From assembly GCA_021432635.1 (NCBI GenBank), contig MU270047.1, positions 248,001-312,000 of the forward strand: a stretch of DNA of 64,000 nt. The letters are read 5' to 3'. Made by a program: the position numbers and the translations under genes. Shown here in pieces: positions 21,429 to 33,511 of the stretch. The notes under the pieces were generated by a model. The model was not told where the DNA came from. It did not search any database and worked only from the letters and a program-made list of their open reading frames with translations. Positions within the stretch are counted from its first letter, which is position 1. Each line of letters begins with the position of its first letter. The stretch is from Thozetella sp. PMI_491. Taxonomy: Eukaryota; Ascomycota; Sordariomycetes; Chaetosphaeriales; Chaetosphaeriaceae.

Positions 21429-23690
21429 GCTTATCTGCTCACAACCACCGTCCCTACACCACATTACAACAAAATCGGTAGCGGTACGGGGTGTTTTCAT
21501 TTCGCTGCAATCCAAATGGTTGGATTTTGGCACAGCTTGCTGTTCAGAGACTTGGCGGTCACCGCAAGGCGGAGGTTTCCTGTTCTTGTACCCCGGGCAC
21601 GCTCCCTCGAGGATGCCGCCCCCATCAAGGAAGGCTGGATGGAGAGAGCTGTGGTCATGATACAAACAACGTGGGAGGGAACGAAGATGATGTGGCGGCA
21701 GTATTCTATGGTGCGGTTTGCAGGCCTCGGGACATGTGGTGGAATTTCTCATCCACGCTCCTGCGTATCCGGGTAGTTATCTTTTAGATAATACTGACGA
21801 GACACGCTTGGAGTCCATTCTCAACCCGCCTCTAAACTGCCTTATCGCCCGTGAGGCCGGCGGCCATGGTGTGTGGCCGTAGGAGGCTGCCTAATCTGCT
21901 GCCTAGCCTTCTGAAGGGAGCATGTCCCTTTTTTTTATTATTGTGCCCATCGATATTCACCACGTCGTCTCAACAGCAGTTCGTGTTCTTACTCGCGGTA
22001 CCTCTGACCTGCGAGCTGTCACAAGACCGACGAGCAAAGTATTGGCCCATTCGGGGAACCAGGAACGGATGCATGCCAATCGTGGCAGTGCGCTCTAGCG
22101 GCATGGTGCTAACATCTGCCATTCGGCCTCTCGCCCTCAAGGTGCAGGTGGTCCGTCAGCCTTATAGGGATGCAGCGTCTGTCGCCTCCGTCACATTGAA
22201 AGAACCACCGATTCTCCCGTTCTCCCGTCCTCCCGCCTCCCCGCGCTGGGGCGGCACCGTGGCACCGGACTTTTTTTTTGTCCCGTGGGCCTTGGCATGG
22301 TGGGTTAGGTTTGGGGGCCACTCGCGAAGCAGTTTGCCCTCCTCAGAACGCGGTATTCGGAACCCCCGCACTGATGTTCCACCGTCTAACGCAGGCGGAG
22401 GTGGGTAATAGGTTGGTCCATCCTCACCGAGACTAGCCTCGTTGCCCCATCTAGGGCGATGTCTCTATTCAACGCAATGTTCTAGTGTTCGTGTCTTATT
22501 GGTTGTGGAGATGCCTGCCTTCCCCAATCCATGGCAATGTCAGAGGAGAGAGTTGTAGGCGGGCCTTGTACCAGCTTAGTACTGTCCTCACGTTAGGGTG
22601 AACCTCTGGTTCCCCACGCCGGGTTTGGGTGTCTAAGGAAGCGGTCGGGTTGCACCTAGCCATACGGGTGGGGGCTATCTATATGCTAAGTCGTTACTCC
22701 AGGGGTTTCATCTACTTCTGGCGTACTATTTGGAAAGCACGAGAGGTCGGGCGCTGTCTAGACTCCTTCGAGGTGTGCTGAACTTAACCAAATGTCTTGC
22801 CAGCAGGGTTACAGTGGCATCAACTCTGGACGTATCGCTGTGTTCTCTCCTCTCCTCTCCTGCCTTCAATTGAAATTGACTAATTTCGGCCAACTTTGGT
22901 GTTGTTCCAAGTATGCCAGATGGGAAGCACAGAGGGCTCCGTGGCACCGTCCTAGGGGCGACCTCCTTGCGGGTTGCAGTTTGTGGAGTGCGTTTGTGCA
23001 ACACTTGCAGGATTGGTATGCAAATCAGGTTCCACTAAGAACAAGCACAAGAGAATATAATATAGAAATGGGCTGGTCCGGGGAGCAAATCGTTGTTGTT
23101 TAGCTTGCTTTGTAAATAAATAAATAAATAAAAATGCTCGGTCGGGTTTGGCTGGATGTAGAGAAAACTACGAAGTAGAATGGGCTGTTAACAGCATGAC
23201 AGCACCTTTGGGCTTGAGAGCGCCATTTGCCTGCACTACATCGACCGCTAAGGGCGGCCGCCCAGGGGTCCTGGTACCTAGAAAGCCAAGGAGACTAGCA
23301 GCCAAGGCCGGCGCGGGAGGCGGATGCCGGCAGCCCACCACCGACCCAGGAGAGGGATCGACAAACGGGGCAGCCAAGGCAAGGATCCCGGGCCTGTCGA
23401 CAACCCATAAACTTGGACTTCCCCGTGTCAACTTTTGGGTTGCATAGCCCCCAGCGTCAGCTTCTTGCATCCACTCGCTTGCCAGTACGACATCTTGTCG
23501 TTTTCTCCTTTCCACCGCAGCCGCAGCGCCACATCAATTGGCATTTCCGCCGCCTTCTTCAAACGCGTATTTGCTATCTAGCTGCCTCTCGTTTCATGCG
23601 ACCCTGCACCCGAGCTCTAGCTTATACGGCGATGCCAACATAGATTCGAGCTTGCAAAAGCTCCGAACCTCCTTCCCAGAGCCTCGAAAG
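21429..23690. other. 2.3-kb gene-free interval between calmodulin and the GH47 gene
   Basis: Both neighbours are on the plus strand, so this holds the calmodulin 3' UTR and the GH47 promoter. It contains a (TAAA)n run at about 23113-23134. No frame gives a recognisable protein. Confidence 0.5.
23113..23134. repeat. (TAAA)n microsatellite
   Basis: Five TAAA units followed by extra A bases; simple slippage DNA in the gene-free interval. Confidence 0.9.
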
Positions 23691-25717
23691 ATGCCTCCCC
23701 CTCTACGCCGATGGCGACCCTTGATCGCCATCGCTGCCCTCTGGCTCTTTGTGTGCTACTACTTCCTCTGGAACACTTCAGACTTAGCGACTGGCTCTGG
23801 TGCGCCAGCGGGCCTCGCGCCCTTCAAACCGAAGCCATTCAAACGTCCGCACAAGAACGATGGCAAAACCCACTGGTCTAGGCTTCCCGAGCAGTTCCCA
23901 GTGACCTCACTCCGCGCCCTCCCGACCGGCCGCCCCACGCCGCACATTCCCAACGTCCAGCGGCGTCCACCTCCGGAGGAGGACTCAGCGGCCCGCAAGA
24001 CGCGCGAGCAGCGGCTCGCGGCTGTAAAAGAGAGCTTCCTTCATAGCTGGGCTGGATACAAGAAGAATGCATGGCTAAGTGACGAGGTGGCGCCCCTCTC
24101 GGGCGACAAGAAGGACCCGTTCGGGGGCTGGGCCGCGACCCTGGTGGACGCGCTCGATACGCTCTGGATCATGGGCCTTAAGGACGAGTTCCACGAGGCG
24201 GTCCGGGCGTGTGAAGAGATCGACTTCACGACCACAGAGGAGATGAGTGTGAACGTGTTCGAGACAACGATCCGCTACTTGGGCGGGTTTCTGGCTGCCT
24301 TCGAGCTCAGCGGGATGCAGTACCCCACGCTCCTCAACAAGGCAGTCGAAGTAGCCGAATTTGTCATGTGTGCGTTCGACACACCGAATCGTATGCCCAT
24401 ATCGAGATGGAACTGGCGAGAGTGAGTGCCCGTCCGCGAACAGCCGGGCGCCGCAAGGTAGCCAGCCGAGCCGCGCTGACCACCGACCGTTTAGTTATTT
24501 GCGCGGCGAGCCACAGAGTTCCCCCAGGACAGTTCTTGTCTCTGAGATTGGCTCCTTGAGCCTCGAGTTCACCAAGCTCTCCCAGCTCACGGGAGAGATG
24601 AAGTACTACGACGCAGTGCAGCGCATCGCCGACCACTTCGAGAAGGAACAAAAGAATACAAAGCTGCCAGGGATGTGGCCTGTCGTCGTCGATAGCGTCG
24701 GAATGAAATTCGATACCGACAACAGCTTCACGCTCGGCGGCATGTCCGACTCCCTCTTTGAGTATGAACCACCCCGCCTCGTTGCACTCCCTATCCGTAA
24801 GCCCGAATGGAACTGACCGGTCCAGGTACTTCCCGAAGCAATATCTCATGCTGGGCGGCGCCCTGGAGCAGCCCCGCAAGCTGTATGAAGGTTTCATCGA
24901 TGTGGCGAAGAAGCACCTCTTCCGCCGCGCGCTCAACGCCGAGGACATCCCAATCGTGTTCTCGGGAGATGCGCGTGTCACTGGCTCCAGGGAAGAAGCC
25001 GAGGTCACTACGGCGGCCCGCGGCCAGCATCTGACCTGCTTCGCTGGCGGCATGGTGGGCCTTGGTGCGCGAATCTTCAGCCGCGAGGACGAGGTCGACC
25101 TAGCGATCCAGATGACGGATGCCTGCGTGTGGGCGTACAACGTCACGGCCTCAGGCATCGGGCCTGAGATCTTCGCCTTTGTTCCCTGTGGCCTCATAGG
25201 CGACAGCCAGACGGGCGAGAAGTGTGCATTCTCGGAGGAAAAGTGGCACGCAGCCGTGCGCAAGTACTGGCGGCCACACTCGAAGGCCGACGAGACCGAA
25301 GCTGAGGTCGAGGAGTATATCCGGTCCACTATCAAGAATAAGCGGCTCCCTCCCGGCCTCGTGGATATGCCGGACTCTAGGTATATTCTACGGCCTGAGG
25401 CGATTGAGAGCGTCTTCATCATGCATCGCATCACGGGCGATCCGACCTGGATGGACAAGGCGTGGCAGATGTTCATGCACATCGAGATGCACACGCGCAC
25501 CACGATCGCGGCCGCGAGCTTGTCCGATGTGAACCGGGCAAAGCCTTCGCAAGTTGACAGCATGGAGAGCTTCTGGCTCGCCGAAACGCTCAAGTACTTC
25601 TTCCTCGTCTTTGCCCCGTGGGACGTGGTAGATCTCGACGAGTGGGTGCTGAACACCGAGGCTCATCCATTGAAGAGACCAGCGCCGGTCGGAAGACCGC
25701 AGGGAAAAGGGACGTAA
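23691..25717 (+). CDS. GH47 class I alpha-1,2-mannosidase (Golgi/ER type II membrane protein)
   Basis: This enzyme trims alpha-1,2-linked mannose from N-glycans in the secretory pathway. Three exons (23691-24421, 24495-24761, 24826-25717) give 629 residues. A short basic cytosolic tail (MPPPLRRWRP) and one signal anchor (LIAIAALWLFVCYYFLW) give type II topology; this is why I prefer the ATG at 23691 over an in-frame ATG at 23538. GH47 landmarks: DALDTLWIMGL near 152, VFETTIRYLGG near 189 (acidic catalytic residue), QHLTCFAGGM near 400, LRPEAIES near 520, and NTEAHP near 609, where the Thr binds the essential calcium ion. All look intact. Which fungal paralogue it is (ER trimming or Golgi) cannot be told by eye. 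Confidence 0.93.
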
Positions 25718-26451
25718 GAAGACCGGTGGCATACCGGTTGTGAACACACCACAATGGCTTAGTGATATCCTCAGGGGGGCGGCCACGTTTTTTGGCGAGT
25801 TAATACCCCCGTGTAGAACATACGATATAACATGCATATGGCTAGAGTATACAAAATGAGTCGGTTAAGGGTATAAAGATGATGGGCCCAAGTGCCTTAT
25901 TTTGCTCTCTCAGATCCTTTACATTCTTGCTGTACTATGCACCATGAGCGCGGGCTCTGTACGAAGTTGCTCAAACCCGACCGTTGTGACAATGGCGACG
26001 GCGTATATTGGTGAGTTACTTGCTGCGCTTGTCGGCTGAGGAGATACCAGCACCTCACACAGCTCAGACAGCACGCGAGTTGATCCTTCTAGAAGCACCT
26101 AATGGTACGGGGACAATAGGACATTTGTCTCACTCGGGTCTGTGGACGAGGCGGCCGCAGCCTTGCGATGTTTCAGGGGCTGCTGGGCTCGGCTTCACGG
26201 TAGGCTGACCCTAACCCTTCACTACGAATGCACTTGCTTTTATTATGCCCGAAAATTAAGGCCACATTTTGTCCCGCAGTTCCAGGCGCCCACCCCCGAA
26301 TCGCATTCCGGGCTCGAGCTCCAACGAGACCACTCAGAAAAAGCGACGTCTCTCGGGCGATAATAGCGACACAGGAGTAACCCGCACAACCACCCCGACC
26401 AACCTGCCAACACCCCCGAATCGAGACCCCCGTTCCAACTGGCCAGGCACA
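25718..26451. other. Leader and promoter region of the AP-1 gamma gene
   Basis: No independent gene is seen. A GTGAGT donor at 26011 and a CCCGCAG acceptor ending at 26279 look like a 5' UTR intron. An upstream ATG at 25944 would read into a different frame and stop near 26378, so it would be an upstream ORF, not an N-terminal extension. Confidence 0.4.
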
Positions 26452-29369
26452 ATGGATCGAGCCCTGGCGGGGCTGAACCTCTCGACGATCACGTCGTGTG
26501 AGTTAGACCCAATCCCGCCCGTCTCTTGCGGTGGCGGCAGCCCCCCCTTGACGACCGTCTCCCGCTTACACTCCTGTCTCCACAGTGAAGCAGTTCATCC
26601 GCAACGTTCGTGCAGCCAAGACCATTGCCGACGAGAGGGCCGTTATCCAGAAGGAGAGCGCTGCTATCCGAGCAAGCTTCCGTGAGGAAAGCGGAGACCA
26701 TGCTGTCAGGTAGGCAAGATCCTAGGAAGCGGGAGATGTCGTCGGTGGCCCATCCACCACCACCACCGCTCCACCTCTTCCTCCTTCGGTGCGTGAAATG
26801 GCTGCGATATTGACTGGACGATGCTCGCAGGCGGAACAATGTGGCCAAGCTCCTCTACCTCTTCACCTTGGGCGAACGCACCCATTTCGGCCAGATCGAG
26901 TGCCTCAAGCTCCTCGCCTCGCCCCACTTCGCCGACAAGCGGTTAGGACATCTGGCAACCAGCTTGCTGCTTGACGAGAACCAGGAGGTCTTGACCCTCG
27001 TTACCAACTCACTCAAGAAGTATGGAAACGCCTCCCCGTCTTACCCCACCAGCGACCTGGGAAGCGCCGTCTGCTAACCTTCTGCTCCACAGTGACCTCT
27101 CCCATTCGAACCAGTATGTTGTGGGCCTAGCCCTCTGCACTCTCGGCAACATCGCCTCAGTCGAGATGTCTCGAGACCTGTTCCCCGAGATCGAGAACCT
27201 TGTCTCCACCGCGAACCCCTACATCCGGCGGAAGGCTGCGCTCTGTGCTATGCGGATATGTCGCAAGGTGCCCGACCTGCAGGAGCACTTTATCGAGCGA
27301 GCCGCCCAACTCCTGTCGGACCGGAACCACGGTGTTCTGCTCTGTGGTCTGACCCTCGTCACCAGTCTCTGCGAGGCTGACGAGGAGGAAGGCGGCGAAG
27401 AGGGCATCGTTGAGAAATTCCGCCAGTTCGTCCCCGGTCTTGTAAGGACGCTCAAGGGCCTAGCGTCGTCTGGCTATGCCCCCGAGCACGACGTGACCGG
27501 CATAACGGACCCCTTCCTCCAGGTCAAGATTCTGCGGTTGCTCCGGGTGCTGGCTCGGGGCGATGCACACACCACGGAGCAGATTAACGATATCCTGGCC
27601 CAGGTAGCCACCAACACCGACTCGACCAAGAACGTCGGCAACTCGATCTTGTACGAGGCCGTGCTCACTATCCTGGACATTGAGGCCGACTCGGGCCTGC
27701 GCGTTCTCGGAGTCAATATTCTCGGAAAGTTCCTGTCCAACAGGGACAACAACATCCGCTATGTCGCCCTCAACACCCTGGTCAAGGTCGTCGCCATTGA
27801 CACCAATGCTGTGCAGAGGCACCGCAACACTATCTTGGAGTGCTTGAGGGACCCCGATATCAGCATCAGGAGGAGAGCGTTGGATCTGAGCTTCACCCTG
27901 ATTAACGAGAGCAACGTGCGCGTTCTGATCCGCGAGCTTTTGGCCTTCTTGGAGGTCGCGGACAACGAGTTCAAGCCCACCATGACTAGCCAAATCGGCA
28001 TTGCTGCCGACCGGTATGCGCCGAACAAGCGGTGGCATGTCGACACCATGCTGCGTGTCCTGACCTTGGCTGGAAATTACGTCAAAGAGCCCATCCTGTC
28101 CTCCTTCATCCGACTCGTCGCTACCAGCCCGGAGCTCCAGACATACGCCGTCCAGAAGCTCTACACCAATTTGAAGAAAGACATTACCCAAGAAAGCCTG
28201 ACACAAGCCGGCGCTTGGTGCATTGGTGAGTACGGAGACGCGCTGCTCCAAGGGGGGCAGTACGAGGAGGAGGAGCTAGTCTCGGAGGTCAAGGAAAATG
28301 AGATCATCGACCTCTTCACCACCATCCTAAACAGCGCCTACGCTACGCAGGTCACCACTGAGTACATCGTCACCGCCCTGATCAAGCTCACCACAAGGTT
28401 GTCGGAGCCAGCCCAGATCGACCGTGTGCGACGACTCCTGGCCAACCACAACGCCAGCCTCGATGTTGAGGTCCAGCAGCGTGCAGTGGAATACGGCAAC
28501 CTGTTTGCCTATGAGCAGATCCGGCGCGGTGTTCTGGAGAAGATGCCGCCCCCCCAAATCAAGGAGGAGTCTCGGGTACTAGGTGAGGCGACCAAGAAGA
28601 CCACAAAGGCAGCCAACCGCAAGTCCAAGGTCATCAAGCCCAAGGAGGAAGACCTGCTATTCGATCTCATGGGAGACAACAACGTGCCCAGCGCTGCGCC
28701 GGTCAACGGCGGACAGAACAACGCCGACCTCCTCGCCGACATTCTCGGAGGCACTAGCTCGCCGCCGCCAGCTGCCGCCTCGCCGACCTCGCAGTCGTCC
28801 AACATGGCCTCTATCATGGATCTCTTCGGCCCAGGATCCGGCCCGGCCGCATCGCCGGCTCCTGCCCCGGCGCCGGCCGCCGCGGCGTCCAATCTGGATC
28901 TATTCGGCTCCACCGCCCCGCCTGCGCCTCAGCCGCAAGCACAGGCAGCTGGCGCTGCTGCTCCGGCGGGTCATCCTTGTTACAACAACCACGGCCTGAA
29001 CATCACGATACAGACCCAGAGGAACGCCGAAGGCATCGTCCAGGCCGTCGCCCGCTTCCGCAACGCATCAGCCGGGCCGCTGAAGAACGTTGGTCTGCAG
29101 GCCGCCGTGCCCAAGTCGCAAAAGCTGCAGCTGCTCAGCATCTCGAGCTCGGACATCGCCTCCGGCTCGGAGGCCACCCAGATGATGAGAGTAACAGGCG
29201 CTAAGGGGGTAAGTCTTGATTTCGTTTGGGCGCTGTGCGTCTGGTAATTAGCGGGGCCTGTTGTGCTGACTAGACCTTACAGCCACTCCGGTTGCGGCTA
29301 AGGATACAGTTCGCGAGTCCTTCAGCTGGCGAAGTGACGGACCAGGTGAACTGGTCCGAGCCATCTTGA
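26452..29369 (+). CDS. APL4: AP-1 complex gamma-adaptin
   Basis: This is the large subunit of the clathrin adaptor that sorts cargo between TGN and endosomes. Five exons (26452-26497, 26586-26709, 26831-27019, 27093-29208, 29283-29369) give 853 residues. The adaptin trunk spans about residues 16-590 (SLKQFIRNVRAAKTIADERA, NNVAKLLYLFTLGERTHFGQ, FIERAAQLLSDRNHGV). The hinge is Pro/Ala-rich with DLFG motifs (SIMDLFG, NLDLFG) and an LFDLMG motif of clathrin-box type. The C-terminal ear runs from about 735 to the end (GLNITIQTQRNAEG ... DQVNWSEPS). The ATG at 26452 sits in a good context (CACAATGG) and adds about 14 residues (MDRALAGLNLSTIT) not usual in the family. A frame open to 26269 has no ATG. 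Confidence 0.94.
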
Positions 29370-32300
29370 AGGAGGGGAGAAGGGGAGGAGGGGAGGAAGG
29401 AAGGACAGGAGGTCTGAGCAGGCGGGCTACGATAGAATGGTAGGGAGGAGCGACTGGACGGCGCAATGCAAGATGTCTGCATCAAAAAATGAATGACGGT
29501 GGCACTAGAGCTCGCCACTTGACTGGATGGACATTAAACATCGAGAGTGATATAGCAAGAAATGATAGGCGGTGACGCCAGGGCGTATCCAGCGGCCGAG
29601 CCGCCTGCAGCTACCGTCCTCTTGCTTTGTGTCGCGCCCATGGCGTGCCAGCATCGGCTCCCGGTCAGGCACCCTCGGAGGGTGAACGGAGAGATGCAAC
29701 TCGAAGCGGGCATTTACCCCCCCAGTGTTGGGTATCATGATGATCGTGAGGGTCTTGGAACCTGGGAGCTAAGCGCGCTTCCGCACCGCGCTTGTTTCGC
29801 TTTGTGATTTGACATTTGAGCAGCTTATCAGAAGTGCTATACTCCGTAGCACCGCTGTTACTTCGTGCTGTCGCCGGCGATCTTCAAATCGACCGTTCCA
29901 GGCAGCCCCCTTCCACTCCCCCCTCCTTTAGCTGCCTGTCTCCCAAACCCGAACTGGATGATGCCGCTCTTGGCGTCATGGCAGCTGGCGGGACAAGGGT
30001 CGCACTTCGAGTATTGTGACGGCCGCCATGTCCCCAATCTCTTAGGGCACTTCCCCAAGCAAGACCCAGGGGCCATTGCCCATCAGCGGCCGCACCTGGT
30101 GATACGGTTTCCAATCTGCTGATGGAACCCACCTAGGCCCCTTGTTGCTCAGCTGGAGGACTGCGTAGTCCTGAAACAGTTCAAGATAGATTAAGCTGCC
30201 CCCTCCTCGGCCAGGTCGTCGGCCAGTGTTGTCTAGGAGCACGGGACGTGAAAGAACTGCCGAGCACGGTCCACTGGTCGATGCCCCTGAACGCCCCCCT
30301 ACAGCCTAGCAAACAACCGGGTGCCAAATACGCCCACGTTTCAAAGTTTTTTATCTACGGTCGGTCCTGCAAATGCCTAGATCGCTCTCCCCCAAAAGTC
30401 AGAGGCCAAGATCGCCCAGACTTCGGACGAAGTTGCCATTCTCATTCGGACGCTGGCTGGGCTTCCCGGCGCACCAATTCAGGGATCGAGGCGCCCAAAA
30501 AAAGGGGGAGGGTATGCTGTCCTGAAACGGTTCGCCAGGTCAACTTGCTTCCCCCTTTTCTTCGGCTTTGTCTACCTAACAATTGAGTCTCTGGGGTTGC
30601 AGATAGCCACACCTTTCGGCATACCATCTGTCTAATTTATTTTCGAGTGTCACCCTATGTCGGGGCACAACTTGGATGTCTGCTTAGCGAAAATCATCGC
30701 GGAGCGCCGCAGCGTCCAACTCCTTTTACTCCTATCATGAGAACAACAGCACTATGGCCAGTCTACCCTGAAGAAAAATGCTCCATTGGGCAGACTTCTG
30801 GCTGAGGGTCAGGCCCAGATCGGAAGAGCATCTGCATCGGAGTAAATCCATTAGCGGATAGGCGAGATGCATGAACACGATGCGCGCTGGCTGTTCAGTC
30901 AACAAGCGTCATAGTGCAATGCAGAGCGATGGAAGGTGTAGTCGGCTTCCCGCGCTGCAATGCGCGGATGTTCCAGGATGGGATGGAGGAACTTTTGTAA
31001 TGGCCATGAAAGACTCTCCGTAGCCCCCTGCCTGAGGCGAACGAGACTGTACTACCCCCCCCCCCCCTCTACTCGGATTCAGCCCTAGAACTTCTCTAGG
31101 TAGGAGCTTAATCGGCGCCCGGAAGGTCAGGTAGGGACGGCAAACACGGTCGCCCAAGCCGCCTGTCGCCATCCTTTTCGCATCCCGTGCTTGTTTCAGC
31201 CTTGCGGTGCTCCCCAGCCCGCCTCCACGGGTGTACTGCTCGCGGACCTCGCGGTGTGCCAGAGGGTTGATAAGGTGCTGACAGGGGCCGCCGCAGCCGT
31301 TTGTGGTCCTGCAGTGCCCGCGTCTGCGACAATACGGGTTCCCAGAGGGGGCTGGGCTTACATACGTGCTGGAACCTTCAGCCTGAAGTTGGTTAGTTTG
31401 CGCAAAAATGTCGCCGCGTTGGCAAACTTGTGCGCCACACCATCCTGGCCGTGTAGTTTCGGAGAGGGGATGTAGGAAGATGAGGAATGGGCGATAGGAG
31501 GGGAGCGGTGGTCGAGGTGAAAAGGGGGTCGGGGGGTCGGGGCGGACGGTTGCGTACCTGGACAAAGCCCTGGTGAGCAGCCCGCAGCTCCAGTACCAGA
31601 ATCATCCAGGAGATCATGTCAAATCATTACCCACCTCTCTCCCGCACCCTATGCCACCATCCTCCTCCGTCAAAGATCTACCGTGAGCACAGGCCAGCCG
31701 AGAAAGTCACCTGCTCTGCCAAGCATGCATTGGCAGAGAGAGAGATCTACATCCGGGATCTCACCGGCGTACGGCCCTACCGGCGAGGTTCACTCGCACT
31801 CTTCCGAGCCGCATTGTGCGGGCACGGATGCGTAATCGCGGTGGGGGTACGGCACAGGTTTGTGCTGTTTGGAGTCGGATAGGGGCTGTCGATTCTAGGC
31901 TTGCCCTTGGAGACATGCCAAAATGACAGGCTTGAGGTGTCTTGGTAGTCTCTAGTGCCTCTCCCCGTCGCCCCCCTGTCATAATGATGGCTTCAAACCA
32001 GCCCTTTTTTGGTGTAAAAGGCATTTCGGTGGAGGCAGACAGCCGAACACCTCCTTCCCGGAATCGCGACTTGAAGCGAGATCTCAGCCTCCCGTTCCGT
32101 GTTTGGTGCATGACCAACAGCACACACACAAGACATCGTGCACTCGGAAGCCGAGAAGTGGGAGGACTTTGGCATGGGAAGCTTTAAGAATTACTATCTT
32201 TTAATTCTCTCGCGTGGAGAACTACCCTCATCCACCTCTTCCGGCATTAGACAACCCATTCTTGCCCCTGGCAGACCGCCATCCAACTGGTATCAGGGTA

Positions 32301-32586
32301 TGCAGACTTTAAAAAATGTATACAGAAGGCAATAATATGCGCAATACAGTAAGCCCTCTCCATTTTGTGTTGGCAGAAGGCTGGCCATCAATGGCAGCCA
32401 ACATGTGAAAGGCAAAAAAAAGAAACCCTCCTTCAAGCGCCGTCCCGAAGTATGATCGTCACGCCAGTGACGTGTATGTGTCGTGCTCATGATTGTATCG
32501 TGCGTGCCTAGTGGTACAGACTTGTTGGTGTCCTGCCATCCCTGGGCAGGAAGGTGCATCGAATTAGCAGAAGGCAAAGGAGCCGC
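29370..32586. other. 3.2-kb convergent interval without a confident gene
   Basis: The flanking genes (AP-1 gamma and the DUF3455 gene) face each other, so no promoter of either is expected here, yet the gap is far longer than two 3' UTRs. It has a 13-base C run at 31055-31067. One weak candidate small spliced gene on the minus strand near 31.1-31.6 kb is described in the findings. Confidence 0.5.
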
Positions 32587-33511
32587 TTATTGGCTCTTCT
32601 TGCCCTGGTAAAACCAATACCTATCGGACTCAGTCAGAAGATGTTTTCGTAATTGGCTCGCGCGTCGAGGAAAGACTTACTGTGCGCTGTATTGAACCGA
32701 GAATGCTGCTGGCATACCCGTGCACAAGGCAGGGGGGCTGCCACCGGCCGTCTCGACACGGAAGACCTCCTGGAGGTCACCGGTGGCACCCTGGCGAGAA
32801 ACGAGCTTCAGCCATGCAACGGCGCCCTCGCCCTGCTGACCCTTGGGTGAGTCGGCCGGGGCAGAGGCCGTGTTGTTCTTGGCGCAAGGAATCTCGCCCA
32901 GCTTCATCGACTGCGTGTCGAGGTTGAAGAAGGGTGTGGTGGCGTTGGTGAAGAAATGGGCTCCCGACATGATGAGGTTGGTTGCACCCATGCGCGGGGA
33001 CTCATCGCTCGTCAGGTTGAACTCCAGTGCTACCTTGGGGAGCAGGGCGAGAAGGTCCGGATACGTCGAGGCCACGCACGAAGCGTTAAAGAGTGTCGCG
33101 ACGGCGCCGACCGCCACAGGCACTGCTGTAGCGTTCTTGGTGTCGCATGTATAGTTCTGCACGCCGCGGCCGATGGCAACGTGCTTGAGCGTCAGGCCGG
33201 CACTAGGCGAGGGGAGACCTGAGGGCACTAGTGGAGCGAAGATTAGCACCTGCTACGGCGATGGCGAAGGCCTTTTGAAGCGCGGTGGAGCGGGTGTACC
33301 TACCAGTTGGGAGGACGGCGCGGGAGAGATCGCAGACGGGTGCTTGGGACATCAACCGGCTCTGCTGGACCTTGTCGGCCAACATATTGAAGTACTGGGA
33401 CATGGTGTCGATGCCTCCGGGCATAGCGGCATCCACATTCAGTTCGGGGTACACCGGGGCGGCGAGGGCACCGGCGGCAAGCGCCGATACTGTCAACAGG
33501 GTGGCGAGCAT
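32587..33511 (-). CDS. Secreted DUF3455-domain protein
   Basis: Three exons on the minus strand (33304-33511, 32681-33227, 32587-32620) give 262 residues. A signal peptide is clear (MLATLLTVSALAAGALA, cleavage before AP). The mature part carries the DUF3455 pattern: CDLSRAVLPT near residue 60, GLTLKHVAIGRGVQNYTC, then GAHFFTN, AWLKLVSRQGATGDLQEVFRVETAGGS and the end FSVQYSAQYWFYQGKKSQ. There are six N-glycosylation sequons (NYT, NAT, NAS, NLT, NAT, NNT). The 34-base last exon is needed for the conserved YWFY end; without it the frame stops right after YSAQ. Function is unknown. Relatives are often labelled malate dehydrogenase in databases, which this protein is not by sequence. Confidence 0.88.

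Noticed and set aside
23538-23690. Upstream in-frame ATG for the GH47 mannosidase
   Set aside because: It would place about 50 residues before the signal anchor; the ATG at 23691 gives the standard short cytosolic tail.
26269-26451. N-terminal extension of gamma-adaptin by about 61 codons
   Set aside because: The frame has no ATG, and the intron-like join from upstream enters a different frame.
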